24,139 bases of DNA from JALUUH01 sp964636675 (GCA_964636675.1 CAZWUO010000033.1:1-24139), one strand, 5' to 3'; positions 7,328 through 15,011 are shown, numbered from the stretch's first letter. The notes: a model not told the origin generated them from the sequence alone. Made by a program: numbers and translations.

Positions 7328-8416
7328 TTAGGAAGCGTCTTCATATAAAAACCTTTCAATGATTTCTGCGGCTTCCCTGGCACCATCTGGTTTAATATTG
7401 TTTGTTATTTTTAATCCATTGAGTTTTTTGATTTCTTCTAATATTTTTCCATTGAAAAAAGTATCTTGCGATATTTCTTGAGCGACGCCATGTTGTTGTA
7501 ACCAGTCGACGATGTTGTTCTCTTCAGGCCAGTCGTGGCGGCGTATATATAACACGGGTTTTTGATTGCATACAGCTTCGGTAATGACACCATAACCGGG
7601 CTTGGTGACGATGACATCTGAACTACAGAGTATGTCAGTAAAGCGCATATTGAAGTTTTTATGCGGTACGATGTCATCGCGCTTGATGGCATGATCCCAT
7701 GTTGTTAACCAACGAATGCCAGGGATTTGTGGCCAGGTTTCGATAGGGATGGAGGTTTTGATTCCTCCGAGAGCTAACAGTACGAGGGTTTCGTTATCTC
7801 TGAGCTTGCCTGTGGCATTGATTTCAGCGCGTTTATTTTTGCCAAGTTTGACAATGGAAGAAATATTTTTTATATTTTTAAGCTCGGGCATTTCCATGCT
7901 GGGAGTGGGGCGCAAGTAAATGTTAGCATTATTATAGGCGTCTAACATTTCACGATAAATATGCTGATGGTTATCCGTGGTATGGAAATAGCCTTGATAG
8001 ATATGTGCCCAGTTTAATGAGCAGAGTGCGACAGTGTTAATGTTAAGTTGGGTCGCGGCGGCGAGTGACAAATAAGGGATGTTAGCGAAAACAAGGTCGG
8101 GTTTAAGGTTTTTTAGGCGTTTTTTCTGTGCCGTTAGGTGACCCCTCCAGTCTTTGTGAAGCTCGGCATAGGCTTTTTCACTTGCGGCCACATCGGTATT
8201 TATTGCAGAGTTCATCTGCATGCCGAAGTCTAATGATTCTGCAATAATCGTTAGCGGTGTATGGATGCGCGTGCGCACAAAGTCAGTGGGTAATGTGGTG
8301 CGTAGGGTAATTATTAGGTCGGGATTATTTTTTCCGAGTAAATTAATGATTGGTGCTGTTTGCGAAAAATGTCCAAAGCCATGTGCAGAGATGTCGACCA
8401 GAATATGTTTTTTCAT
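7328..8416 (-). CDS. Predicted GT-B glycosyltransferase
   Basis: This 362-residue soluble protein looks like a two-domain GT-B-fold glycosyltransferase. The N-terminus ILVDISAHGFGHFSQTAPII has the HGFGH motif (residues 12-16), also seen at the start of the glycosyltransferase-like half of plant arabinokinase and in MurG/MGT-like enzymes. The C-terminal domain has SSDVIVTKPGYGVITEAVCNQKPVLYIRR (about residues 268-296), matching the donor-nucleotide-binding segment in which a Gly-rich turn and a Glu bind the nucleotide sugar. The acceptor and donor sugars cannot be told from sequence. There is no signal peptide or membrane helix. The gene stands alone, 16 bases after the DUF2461 gene on the same strand, so the two may be co-transcribed. 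It is more A/T-rich than its neighbours, which hints at transfer but does not prove it. Confidence 0.8.
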   Translation of the reverse strand: MKKHILVDISAHGFGHFSQTAPIINLLGKNNPDLIITLRTTLPTDFVRTRIHTPLTIIAESLDFGMQMNSAINTDVAASEKAYAELHKDWRGHLTAQKKRLKNLKPDLVFANIPYLSLAAATQLNINTVALCSLNWAHIYQGYFHTTDNHQHIYREMLDAYNNANIYLRPTPSMEMPELKNIKNISSIVKLGKNKRAEINATGKLRDNETLVLLALGGIKTSIPIETWPQIPGIRWLTTWDHAIKRDDIVPHKNFNMRFTDILCSSDVIVTKPGYGVITEAVCNQKPVLYIRRHDWPEENNIVDWLQQHGVAQEISQDTFFNGKILEEIKKLNGLKITNNIKPDGAREAAEIIERFLYEDAS

Positions 8417-8432
8417 TTGGGGTCACTAATCC

Positions 8433-9125
8433 CTAGTAGGGTAATTCCAATGATTTTGTTAAAAATTTCATTAACGGGCTGGCTGCCTTAAATACTTTGC
8501 TGACCTCTTTGGTGAAATCTGCTGTTTGCACAATTTTGTCATTAGAATTCTCTAAAATAAAAAAGCTTTTACGTTTTAAATCTTGTTGAAAAGGATGCTC
8601 CTGATCATAACCCCTGGGGATGCGCTTTAAGCCGTCTCCTTGAATCCCGCCTAGTTTTTTTATTCCTTTATCATCCAAAATTAATTGCCAGGATTTTGGA
8701 AAAGCAACCATGATAGTTCGAATTTTATTGAGTATTGGATTGGGAGGGATCCAAACGCCACCACCAAAAAAAACATTCCCTGGCTCTATGTGCAGATAAA
8801 AACCAGGTGCGTGGGCATCTTTACCTGCTTCATGTCTAAAATGACAGCCAACGTTTACTTTGTAAGGGTCTTTGTTTTTTGAAAAACGAGCATCCCGATA
8901 GATTCTAAACATGGAGCCTCCGTGGGGGCGAGGGTTGGCGACAAAATGTTTTGATATCTTGCTAAGTGGGGTTTGCATCACGGTGATAAACTCACTCATG
9001 GGTTCGACGATGCTTTGTTTGTAGCGGGGTTTGTTGTCATTAAACCATTCGCGATTATTATTGTTTTTAAGTTCTTTTAGAAATTTTAAGGTATCTTTTG
9101 GAAAGCCGTCAAATTTTGTGTGCAT
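8433..9125 (-). CDS. DUF2461 family protein
   Basis: This 230-residue protein matches the DUF2461/TIGR02453 family of unknown function. Recognisable segments are FLKELKNNNNREWFNDNKPRY near the N-terminus (residues 14-34), MFRIYRDARFSKNKDPYK (residues 72-89), and GFYLHIEPGNVFFGGGVW (about residues 107-124). The family is soluble, widespread in bacteria, and to my knowledge has no experimental function. The length is normal for the family and there is no break. It lies 16 bases upstream of the glycosyltransferase gene on the same strand, which suggests one transcript but says little about its job. Confidence 0.88.
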   Translation of the reverse strand: MHTKFDGFPKDTLKFLKELKNNNNREWFNDNKPRYKQSIVEPMSEFITVMQTPLSKISKHFVANPRPHGGSMFRIYRDARFSKNKDPYKVNVGCHFRHEAGKDAHAPGFYLHIEPGNVFFGGGVWIPPNPILNKIRTIMVAFPKSWQLILDDKGIKKLGGIQGDGLKRIPRGYDQEHPFQQDLKRKSFFILENSNDKIVQTADFTKEVSKVFKAASPLMKFLTKSLELPY

Positions 9126-9202
9126 AGTTTTTTCTTGTCTTTTATTGAGTTGAGCAACAGTTTAACATTTTTGAGGATTTGTTTGATCAAGCTTTTCCGC
9201 CT

Positions 9203-9216
9203 GGCAAAATATTGCC
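9203..9216. repeat. Short hairpin in the DUF2461/196-residue-protein gap
   Basis: GGCAA-AATA-TTGCC forms a perfect 5-base stem with a 4-base loop in the 280-base divergent gap between the DUF2461 gene and the 196-residue protein. Two TGATCA sites (9184-9189 and 9217-9222) lie on either side. It is probably regulatory or incidental; no gene is visible in this gap. Confidence 0.25.
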
Positions 9217-9308
9217 TGATCAGCGAAGGGTTGCCGTTGAATAAGTTGTTGCAAGCTGTTGTTTTTTTTGAATTCTGTGGTTTGGCATATGCTCTGCTAT
9301 AGGTGTTG

Positions 9309-9334
9309 TAAGCGCTATGATTATAAGCGCTATG
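9309..9334 (+). repeat. Tandem direct repeat TAAGCGCTATG, two copies, in a gene leader
   Basis: TAAGCGCTATG occurs at 9309-9319 and again at 9324-9334, a period of 15 bases. Each copy contains the palindrome AGCGCT. The pair sits about 72 bases upstream of the start of the 196-residue protein. A repeated palindromic half-site close to one and a half helix turns apart is typical of a regulator-binding site, but no regulator can be named. Confidence 0.4.
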
Positions 9335-9359
9335 GGTTTAAATCATGAGAGGTTAAACC
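9335..9359 (+). promoter_or_regulatory. Leader hairpin before the 196-residue protein
   Basis: GGTTTAA at 9335-9341 pairs with TTAAACC at 9353-9359, a 7-base stem with an 11-base loop, starting directly after the second direct-repeat copy. It ends 46 bases before the ATG at 9406. It could be a 5' leader structure or an operator. There is no U-run for termination. Confidence 0.3.
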
Positions 9360-9405
9360 AGACTTAATCCAGCTCAGGCTGCAAAATGAAACTCAGGGAG
9401 AAGGC

Positions 9406-9996
9406 ATGAACAATCTATTATTATCACCTGGAAATTCCTATACTCGCGATGGAGTTAAAACAAGTCCGTTAACCCGGGAGTCTGACCATTTGTTGTTGTG
9501 CCTAGCACAAGCCCAAGATACCCAAGAATTAGATGAATTATTAGAGGTGTTTTTCAGTGATGAATTTGTTGGTTATTTAAACCGCTACGCAAATTCGCTG
9601 GTGCTGCATAGCATGCTGTGGTCATCGATGATTCGACGTATTGTGTTTTCGAGTAAAGATATACGTTTTCCGAATAAGTTATTTTTATTACCGCCGATTT
9701 ATCATCAGCATGGCTGGACAAGTTCGTCGGGTAACGAATGGGACATTTTGCGCACTGAAATTAGCGCAGAGTTCATGCTCCGTCCTCGTCTAGCGCATGC
9801 AATGTTATTGCTTTTTTTGGATGGTATGAAGTTATCGCTGCAAGAAGCTAGATTTCTATTCCAGAGTCGGCTTGCTTTTCTTGCAGAGAGTTCACTTGAG
9901 CGGCAACAAGGTGAGAGTTTACTCGAAGAATTATGTTTTTTCGGTTGGCCGGGCGCAAGCCTTGAGCATGTTTTGGTGACGACTACCTTGCAATAA
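9406..9996 (+). CDS. Uncharacterised 196-residue protein
   Basis: I do not recognise this protein. The ATG at 9406 has a good ribosome site (GGGAGAAGG) directly upstream, and no overlapping gene competes. It has no signal peptide and no clear membrane helix. It appears mostly helical, with amphipathic Leu-rich stretches such as DHLLLCLAQAQDTQELDELL (about residues 27-46), ARLAHAMLLLFLDGMKLSL-like segments in the second half (about residues 128-145), and QEARFLFQSRLAFLAE near residue 150. The segment ISAEFMLRPRLAHAM is the most distinctive. The gene is alone on the plus strand between minus-strand genes and converges on murU with only 16 bases between the two ends. The leader carries a direct repeat and a hairpin, so expression is probably regulated. 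Confidence 0.75.
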   Translation: MNNLLLSPGNSYTRDGVKTSPLTRESDHLLLCLAQAQDTQELDELLEVFFSDEFVGYLNRYANSLVLHSMLWSSMIRRIVFSSKDIRFPNKLFLLPPIYHQHGWTSSSGNEWDILRTEISAEFMLRPRLAHAMLLLFLDGMKLSLQEARFLFQSRLAFLAESSLERQQGESLLEELCFFGWPGASLEHVLVTTTLQ

Positions 9997-10012
9997 AAGC
10001 CCTCAAAATATA

Positions 10013-10681
10013 TTAAGTTGCTTGTGAGCTAAGTTCTCTATCAAGTTTGTTTAAGCGTTCAGGAGTGCCGATATCAAACCACTTTCCGCGATAGACTTCA
10101 GCGGTTATTTGCTGTTGCTGCATGGCTTTGTTGAGCAAAGGCGCTAATGGTTTTTTGCCTGGGAAAAGCCCGTCAAAAAAGGCTTTTTGGTAAAGTGCAA
10201 TGCCACTAAAGGTGAATGTTTCTTGTGATTTTTCGCATAATAAATGATTGGATATAGAAAAATCTCCGTGTGAATGTTGTTCTGGGTTTTCCACTAAGAT
10301 GAGATGTGCGAGTTTTTGCGGTTTTTTTAGTAATGTGCAAAAATCGTAAGCGGTATAAATGTCACTGTTGACGACCATAAAAGGCTGCTCACCTAAGAGC
10401 GGTAGCGCATTTAAAATTCCTCCCGCTGTTTCCAGTGCTGGCGTTTCTATGGAGTACTGAATGTGCATGTTAAAACGACTTCCGTCTCCCAGATAATCTA
10501 TAATTTGATTTGCTAGCCACGCGACGTTGATAACGAGCTCTCGAATACCGGCTTGTCTTAATGCTTCGATATGGTATTCGATTAATGTTTTCCCGCCCAC
10601 GGTCAATAAGGGTTTTGGCGTTTGATCGGTTAACGGACGCATTCTTTCGCCGCGGCCTGCGGCGAGTATCATCGCTTTCAT
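10013..10681 (-). CDS. murU: N-acetylmuramate-1-phosphate uridylyltransferase (MurU)
   Basis: This 222-residue nucleotidyltransferase begins with the sugar-phosphate nucleotidyltransferase signature MILAAGRGERMRPLTDQTPKPLL (residues 4-26), in which GRGERMR binds the nucleotide triphosphate and the Lys of PKPLL is conserved. VVNSDIY marks the metal-binding Asp and KWFDIGTPERL the C-terminal sugar-binding end. It is short, lacking the C-terminal acetyltransferase or beta-helix domain of GlmU/RmlA relatives, which fits MurU. It makes UDP-MurNAc from MurNAc-alpha-1-phosphate, bypassing de novo synthesis and MurA, the fosfomycin target. The ATG overlaps the amgK stop (ATGA, 10678-10681), so AmgK and MurU are translationally coupled, as in Pseudomonas. 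Confidence 0.93.
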   Translation of the reverse strand: MKAMILAAGRGERMRPLTDQTPKPLLTVGGKTLIEYHIEALRQAGIRELVINVAWLANQIIDYLGDGSRFNMHIQYSIETPALETAGGILNALPLLGEQPFMVVNSDIYTAYDFCTLLKKPQKLAHLILVENPEQHSHGDFSISNHLLCEKSQETFTFSGIALYQKAFFDGLFPGKKPLAPLLNKAMQQQQITAEVYRGKWFDIGTPERLNKLDRELSSQAT

Positions 10682-11691
10682 TTTCGGAGGCCGGTTTGCA
10701 TATCGAGTAGCGGTATGACTTCTGTGTGAATCAATCGATTAATCGCTGCTAGCTCGGGGTAGTTATGGGAGACTTCGAGCACGTAATTGAGGGTACGTGG
10801 TATGTCTTTTAAATAACCGTTTTTGTTATCACGATATTTTAAACGCGCAAAAATTCCAATGGCTTTCATATGGCGTTGCAAACCCATCCAATCAAACCAC
10901 TTTTGAAAGCTTAGTTGCTCCATGGTGGTAAATTTTCCGCTGCTATTGAGGTCTCTGCGAAATTCATCGACCCAATGGACAACTTGTTCGACGGGCCAGC
11001 TTATATAACAGTCTCGTAGTAAGGAGACTAAATCATAAGTTATGGGCCCGAATACGGCGTCTTGAAAGTCTAATATGCCAGGGTTGTTGGTTTTGGTCAC
11101 CATTAGGTTGCGCGAGTGGTAATCTCTGTGTACCAATACCTGGGGTTGTGATAAAGCTTCGTTGGCGATAAGTTTGCAGGCTTGCAATAAGTTGTCTTCT
11201 TGCATTGGGTTGAGTTTAATCTGCATATGTCGATTTAAAAACCAATCCCAAAATAATGCCATTTCTTTTAATAACAACGCATCGTTATAAGGCGGTAGGG
11301 CGAGTTTTGTTGATGCAGAATTCAATTGTAGCGTGAGCAAGGCTTGTAGCGCATCGCCATACATTTGCTCGGCGGTATTTGCGTTTAACGCCTCTAGGTA
11401 TTGCACGTTACCTAAGTCGCTTAATAATAAGAATCCTCGGTCATGGTCTTCGTTGATAATTGTTGGAACATTTAAACCCCATTCGCTAAAAGCACGCGCA
11501 ATTTGCACAAAAGAACCACAGTCTTCTTTGTCGGGCGGGGCGTCCATTAATATGTAGGTGGTGGTATTCACTTGGGTGCGAAAATAACGTCTAAAGCTCG
11601 CGTCGCCTGAAGCGGGAGTTAAGGTAAGCTGAGGACTGTTGAGTTGTTCACCAGCCCATTGGCGGAGTAGATCAAGGCGTTTATCTTGCAC
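10678..11691 (-). CDS. amgK: N-acetylmuramate/N-acetylglucosamine anomeric kinase (AmgK)
   Basis: This 337-residue kinase has an aminoglycoside-phosphotransferase (APH) fold. The catalytic loop is HRDYHSRNL with His188, Asp190 and Asn195; the metal-binding Asp208 lies in GILDFQDAVFGP, followed by YDLVSLLRDCY. AmgK phosphorylates MurNAc at the anomeric carbon and passes it to MurU for recycling of peptidoglycan sugars. Translation seems to begin at GTG 11691, 15 bases after the stop of the DUF5062-type gene; the ribosome site is weak, so coupling to the upstream gene is likely. In Pseudomonas this pair also sits next to lptD on the opposite strand, which supports the call over a generic phosphotransferase. 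Confidence 0.92.
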   Translation of the reverse strand: MQDKRLDLLRQWAGEQLNSPQLTLTPASGDASFRRYFRTQVNTTTYILMDAPPDKEDCGSFVQIARAFSEWGLNVPTIINEDHDRGFLLLSDLGNVQYLEALNANTAEQMYGDALQALLTLQLNSASTKLALPPYNDALLLKEMALFWDWFLNRHMQIKLNPMQEDNLLQACKLIANEALSQPQVLVHRDYHSRNLMVTKTNNPGILDFQDAVFGPITYDLVSLLRDCYISWPVEQVVHWVDEFRRDLNSSGKFTTMEQLSFQKWFDWMGLQRHMKAIGIFARLKYRDNKNGYLKDIPRTLNYVLEVSHNYPELAAINRLIHTEVIPLLDMQTGLRK

Positions 11692-11706
11692 TGAGATTTC
11701 TTATAC

Positions 11707-11967
11707 CTATTTTAATAAAGGGTGGTCTTTGGGTAATTGTTTTGCATGCCATATCGCTAATTTATGTCTCATCGATTTTTGAGAAACCTGATCTTCAGGC
11801 AAGGCTTGAATTTTTTTGTCATGGATGAGTAGTCGGTAGATATATAGTATCTTATCCGCAGCAGAGTCAGTAGGCTCAAATTCTACGGCGCCTCGTGCTT
11901 CTCCATATTTTACGCCAGCAAGTATTGCGCCTTTCACGAGTTCTGATTCATTTTTGAGCTTTTTCAT
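11707..11967 (-). CDS. DUF5062-type small protein
   Basis: The open frame extends upstream to 12138, but the ATG at 11967 is preferred: TAGGAGA lies 6-7 bases upstream, and the protein from there (86 residues, beginning MKKLKNESELVKGAI) has the start and length I associate with DUF5062. The conserved C-terminal part is MRHKLAIWHAKQLPKDHPLL (residues 65-84). It is soluble, charged and probably helical, with no known function. The 57 extra residues of the longer frame look unconserved (basic and Thr/Ser-rich). The gene is 15 bases upstream of amgK on the same strand, so the three genes probably share a transcript. Confidence 0.8.
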   Translation of the reverse strand: MKKLKNESELVKGAILAGVKYGEARGAVEFEPTDSAADKILYIYRLLIHDKKIQALPEDQVSQKSMRHKLAIWHAKQLPKDHPLLK

Positions 11968-12093
11968 AGAATCTCCTAAGGTTGTTTTTGTATCGCTTAT
12001 GCCGTCTTGTAAGCCTGTGGCCGATGGAGTATGCACTTTTGTAGGGTCATGCGAAAGCTTGTTATTGTCCATTCTCCACACAACAACATAGTG

Positions 12094-12121
12094 TTGATGG
12101 CGCACTTGTTTCCGGTATACT
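12094..12121 (+). promoter_or_regulatory. Candidate promoter of the TIGR02647 gene
   Basis: TTGATG at 12094-12099 and TATACT at 12116-12121, with a 16-base spacer, form a good sigma-70-type promoter on the plus strand. Transcription would begin near 12128 and leave a leader of about 35 bases with the strong ribosome site GAGGAGG before ATG 12164. The boxes lie within the overlong upstream frame of the DUF5062-type gene, which supports treating that extension as non-coding. Confidence 0.5.
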
Positions 12122-12163
12122 TGGCTTGGTACTCTCATAATATAATATTGAGGAGGCGATGAG

Positions 12164-12397
12164 ATGAGTATTAACCAAGAATTTATCGATGAGCTAGATG
12201 CTTTGATTCACTATGATTTAAAGAGCATGCAAGTCGGAATAAAAGTCCATAAAGATGCAGAACCTACCATGATTTCTGCCATGCGGCGATTACATGAAAA
12301 AGGACTGGTCACCCACCAGGATGGAGGGTATCTGACAAATCTTGGTTTGGAAACCGTGGAACATGCTCAAAAGCTGCTTTCTACCCTGAGGTCTTGA
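12164..12397 (+). CDS. TIGR02647 family putative DNA-binding protein
   Basis: This 77-residue protein matches the gammaproteobacterial family TIGR02647, annotated as a DNA-binding protein. Family features are the N-terminal NQEFIDELDALIHYDL, then GIKVHKDAEPTMISAMRRLHEKGLVT and the tail DGGYLTNLGLETVEHAQKLL. The arrangement (helix, helix-turn-helix-like AMRRLHEKGLV, then a short beta wing at QDGGYLT) resembles a winged-helix fold, which is the likely basis of the DNA-binding name; no target is known. A GAGGAGG ribosome site lies 7-8 bases before the ATG. It is divergent from the DUF5062-type gene, and the two could share regulation through the gap at 11968-12163. Confidence 0.88.
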   Translation: MSINQEFIDELDALIHYDLKSMQVGIKVHKDAEPTMISAMRRLHEKGLVTHQDGGYLTNLGLETVEHAQKLLSTLRS

Positions 12398-12787
12398 TCG
12401 TCGGGGCTTGTATTGAGCTTAAAATGGGAGTTTCGCGACTTGGTTTAATAAGTTTGTCGATGTTCTTTTTCTTTTGCGTTCGTTAGAGGGCGTTTTCAGG
12501 CTCCACAGCACGATCATATTCATTGACGCCATGCCTTAACCCCCCCCCCTGTTTAAGTCGTCTAGCAAGTGATAATGGCATTGAAAACAAATTCATAATA
12601 CGCACTTGCTTCGTGTAAACTCCAGTTTCCATTTGTTTTCGCCTTGTTCTCATTTTGTTGGCTATAAGATCCGAGGTTTCGTCGATTGAATTCGGTATCA
12701 CAACATCAACGAACGTGAATCAATATAGCGCTGACTATGGCTAAAAAACTTCAGTTGACTACTCCATTCTGCTACTAATTAATTGAT
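12398..12787. other. 390-base gap upstream of lptD, with a C10 run and no convincing gene
   Basis: I see no convincing gene here. A 72-codon minus-strand frame (12701 down to 12483) starts at GTG without a ribosome site, is interrupted in composition by a run of ten C at 12540-12549 (G10 on its coding strand), and resembles nothing I know; it may be a decayed gene. The last 60 bases before lptD hold TTGACT (from about 12753) without a good -10 partner. No extracytoplasmic-stress (sigma-E) promoter, which often drives lptD, is obvious. Confidence 0.5.
12540..12549. repeat. C10 homopolymer run
   Basis: Ten consecutive C occur at 12540-12549, inside the gap upstream of lptD and inside a doubtful minus-strand frame. 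It is the longest homopolymer I noticed in the window. Such tracts can slip during replication and can also be miscounted by sequencing. Confidence 0.85.
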
Positions 12788-14920
12788 ATGAATGATTGGC
12801 TTAAAATTGTGTGCCTATTAGTGAGCTTGCTTGCTGTGGCGAATGTTCAGGCCGCCCCCCCAAATTTTTGTGCGCTGCCTTTGTTCGAGTCTGAGTTCGT
12901 TGCTGGGTTAAATAAGAATGTTTTGCCGAACTTAGGGGAGTATGAGTTATTGGGGGACGAATTGACGCAGCCTGACTCCCAAACTTTTGAGTTGATGGGT
13001 AACGCAAGTATAAAGTATGAAAATAAGATATTGTATTCGGAACGTCTTAGTTTCGATTTAACCCAGAGTATTGCTTCCTCGCAAAGTGCGCTAAGGTTTG
13101 CGCAAAACGATGTGCAGATTACTGGCGATAATGCAGTCATAAATTGGCTTTCACATACGGCGGCGGTGAAAAATGTTCGTTATTATTTGCCGCAATCGAG
13201 TGCCAGTGGTCAGGCGCGGGCATTTCATATTGATCAGGCCAATTTTCGATTGGAGCATGCTACTTATTCTACCTGCAATCCCGAGCAATTGGGTTGGCGT
13301 ATAAGAGCGAGCCAGATTAATCTCAACAATAATACTTATTGGGGATCCGCCAAACATGTGCGTTTAGAGATTGGCCCGGTTCCGGTGTTTTACTTGCCTT
13401 ATGTCAGTTTTGCTACCCAGGGTAGAAAAACCGGGTTTTTGCCACCTCAGTTTAGTAACTCATCAGCATCGGGTTTTGGCCTTGCGAGTCCGTTTTATTG
13501 GAATATCGCGGCTAACCGAGATGCTACGATAACCCCGCGTTGGTTAAGCAAGCGGGGTTTGTTGTTCGAAAATGAATTGCGTTATATGGGGGAGCGCCAT
13601 CGTGGTCAAGTGCAAGTTGAGTTTTTATCGAAGGATGCGCTAAGAGCATCTGATCGAAGTTTATACGCGCTCAAACACGCTGCTCAGGTGGGTCGGCGCA
13701 TCGACTGGCGGGTTAATGTGGCAGAGGTTTCGGATATTTATTATTTTCGAGATTTTGGCAATAGTCTCGACAATGTCAGTCGTTCGTATTTGGATCGGCA
13801 GGTTTCGCTGCGCATGGGAGGTGATTCTTGGGCCTTGTCGGGTTTGCTGCAAGATTTTCAGGTACTGGAGACGAACATTGACCAGCCTTATCGACGCTTG
13901 CCGCAAATTAATTTGTATTCAGAGCAGCGTTATCGATACTTTGAGGTTTTTCAAGTAAGCGAGTATTCACTTTTTAGTTTGCCGAATGGTCTGCGCTCGC
14001 AACGGCTGGTGTTTTCACCGGCCTTAACCTTGCCGCTGAGGCGGCGTTGGATGCATTGGCAACCCCAGCTGTTTGCGCACATAAGCCAATATTGGGGGGA
14101 TGAGGTGGGCGCTGGAAGCCGTCGTTTGATTCCGGGGTTTTCATTGGACTCAGGTTTGGTGTTTGAAAAAAAGAGCAAGACTAATTTGCAGCTGCTAAAA
14201 CCGCGTTTTTTCTATCTCTATATCCCCGATCGGAATCAGCAGGATTTACCAATGTTTGATAGCCGCGTTGCAGATTTTCAGTATGCGCAGTTATTTTCTC
14301 GTCAGCGTTATATCGGGAATGACCGGCTTGGCGCGGCACATCGTATGACCTTGGCGCTGGATTCGCATTGGTTGACCATGGGAGGTGTTGAACGAATGTC
14401 TCTTGGCGTGGCTCAAACCTATTATCTGGCGGATCAAACGGCGAATTTTGATACTGAATCGACGATTAGTGCAGGATCGTTACAGTCAGCGGCATATAGC
14501 AGACTATTTTTGGCGTCGGATATTTCAGCTGAAGCGAATATATTGTTACTGAGTGAAAAAATTCAGGCTGAAAAAGGGAGTTTTCGGTTAAACTATGCGG
14601 GAAAAGCAGCGAGCGCCAGTCTCGGTTATCGTTATCGGAATTTGCTAGGTGGTCAAGTATCCACCTCTGTGGTTGTGGATTTGACGCGTCCTTGGTCGCT
14701 TTCTGGTCGTTTGAAATACTCAATCGATACCCAGCAGGTACAAGAAGCTTATCTGGGTGCTGAGTATAACGCCTGTTGTTGGTCTGTGCGCGCAGTAGCG
14801 AGTCGTTATACCAACCGGCAAGGTGAAACGGATACCGGTGTTGCATTGCAAATTGAATTAAAAGGTTTGACGAGTATTGGCAGTCGGCTAGAGGATAAGT
14901 TTTCGTTTACCCGGCTGTAA
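12788..14920 (+). CDS. lptD: LPS-assembly protein LptD (outer membrane)
   Basis: LptD forms with LptE the outer-membrane translocon that inserts lipopolysaccharide into the outer leaflet. The 710-residue product has a signal peptide (MNDWLKIVCLLVSLLAVANVQA, cleavage probably after residue 22), an LptA-like periplasmic domain at about residues 45-160 (ELMGNASIKYENKILYSERL), and a large beta-barrel with many aromatic-rich strands to the end. The four cysteines needed for the rearranging disulfides are present: Cys28, Cys163 and the adjacent pair Cys663-Cys664 (NACCWS), matching E. coli 31, 173, 724 and 725. It is somewhat shorter than E. coli LptD (784). No clear ribosome site precedes ATG 12788. 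It leads the lptD-surA-pdxA-rsmA run; SurA assists LptD folding. Confidence 0.95.
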   Translation: MNDWLKIVCLLVSLLAVANVQAAPPNFCALPLFESEFVAGLNKNVLPNLGEYELLGDELTQPDSQTFELMGNASIKYENKILYSERLSFDLTQSIASSQSALRFAQNDVQITGDNAVINWLSHTAAVKNVRYYLPQSSASGQARAFHIDQANFRLEHATYSTCNPEQLGWRIRASQINLNNNTYWGSAKHVRLEIGPVPVFYLPYVSFATQGRKTGFLPPQFSNSSASGFGLASPFYWNIAANRDATITPRWLSKRGLLFENELRYMGERHRGQVQVEFLSKDALRASDRSLYALKHAAQVGRRIDWRVNVAEVSDIYYFRDFGNSLDNVSRSYLDRQVSLRMGGDSWALSGLLQDFQVLETNIDQPYRRLPQINLYSEQRYRYFEVFQVSEYSLFSLPNGLRSQRLVFSPALTLPLRRRWMHWQPQLFAHISQYWGDEVGAGSRRLIPGFSLDSGLVFEKKSKTNLQLLKPRFFYLYIPDRNQQDLPMFDSRVADFQYAQLFSRQRYIGNDRLGAAHRMTLALDSHWLTMGGVERMSLGVAQTYYLADQTANFDTESTISAGSLQSAAYSRLFLASDISAEANILLLSEKIQAEKGSFRLNYAGKAASASLGYRYRNLLGGQVSTSVVVDLTRPWSLSGRLKYSIDTQQVQEAYLGAEYNACCWSVRAVASRYTNRQGETDTGVALQIELKGLTSIGSRLEDKFSFTRL

Positions 14921-14959
14921 GTTCTTCAGGTCTTAAAATGATAGTTAGAGAACTTTGTA

Positions 14960-14975
14960 CGAAAACTCGTTTTCG
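14960..14975. repeat. Hairpin in the lptD-surA gap
   Basis: CGAAAAC-TC-GTTTTCG is a perfect 7-base inverted repeat with a 2-base centre in the 91-base lptD-surA gap, 36 bases before the surA start. It lacks a U-run, so it is more likely an mRNA-processing or stability element or a binding site than a terminator. Confidence 0.35.
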
Positions 14976-15011
14976 GGCATAAGGTCTTAGTTAATTAAGG
15001 AAGTTGAATTA

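Noticed and set aside
9120..9302. Plus-strand 60-codon hydrophobic frame
   Set aside because: It begins at a GTG within the start of the DUF2461 gene, has no ribosome site and resembles no family.
11968..12138. N-terminal extension of the DUF5062-type gene (57 codons)
   Set aside because: A strong ribosome site sits before ATG 11967, the extension looks unlike the family, and a good plus-strand promoter for the divergent gene lies inside it.
12483..12701. Minus-strand 72-codon frame upstream of lptD as an intact gene
   Set aside because: GTG start without a ribosome site, a G10 run in the middle and no recognisable domain; reported only as a possible remnant.
14466..14846. Minus-strand 126-codon frame inside lptD
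   Set aside because: It is antisense to the lptD beta-barrel, including the conserved cysteine pair; no start signal or family match.
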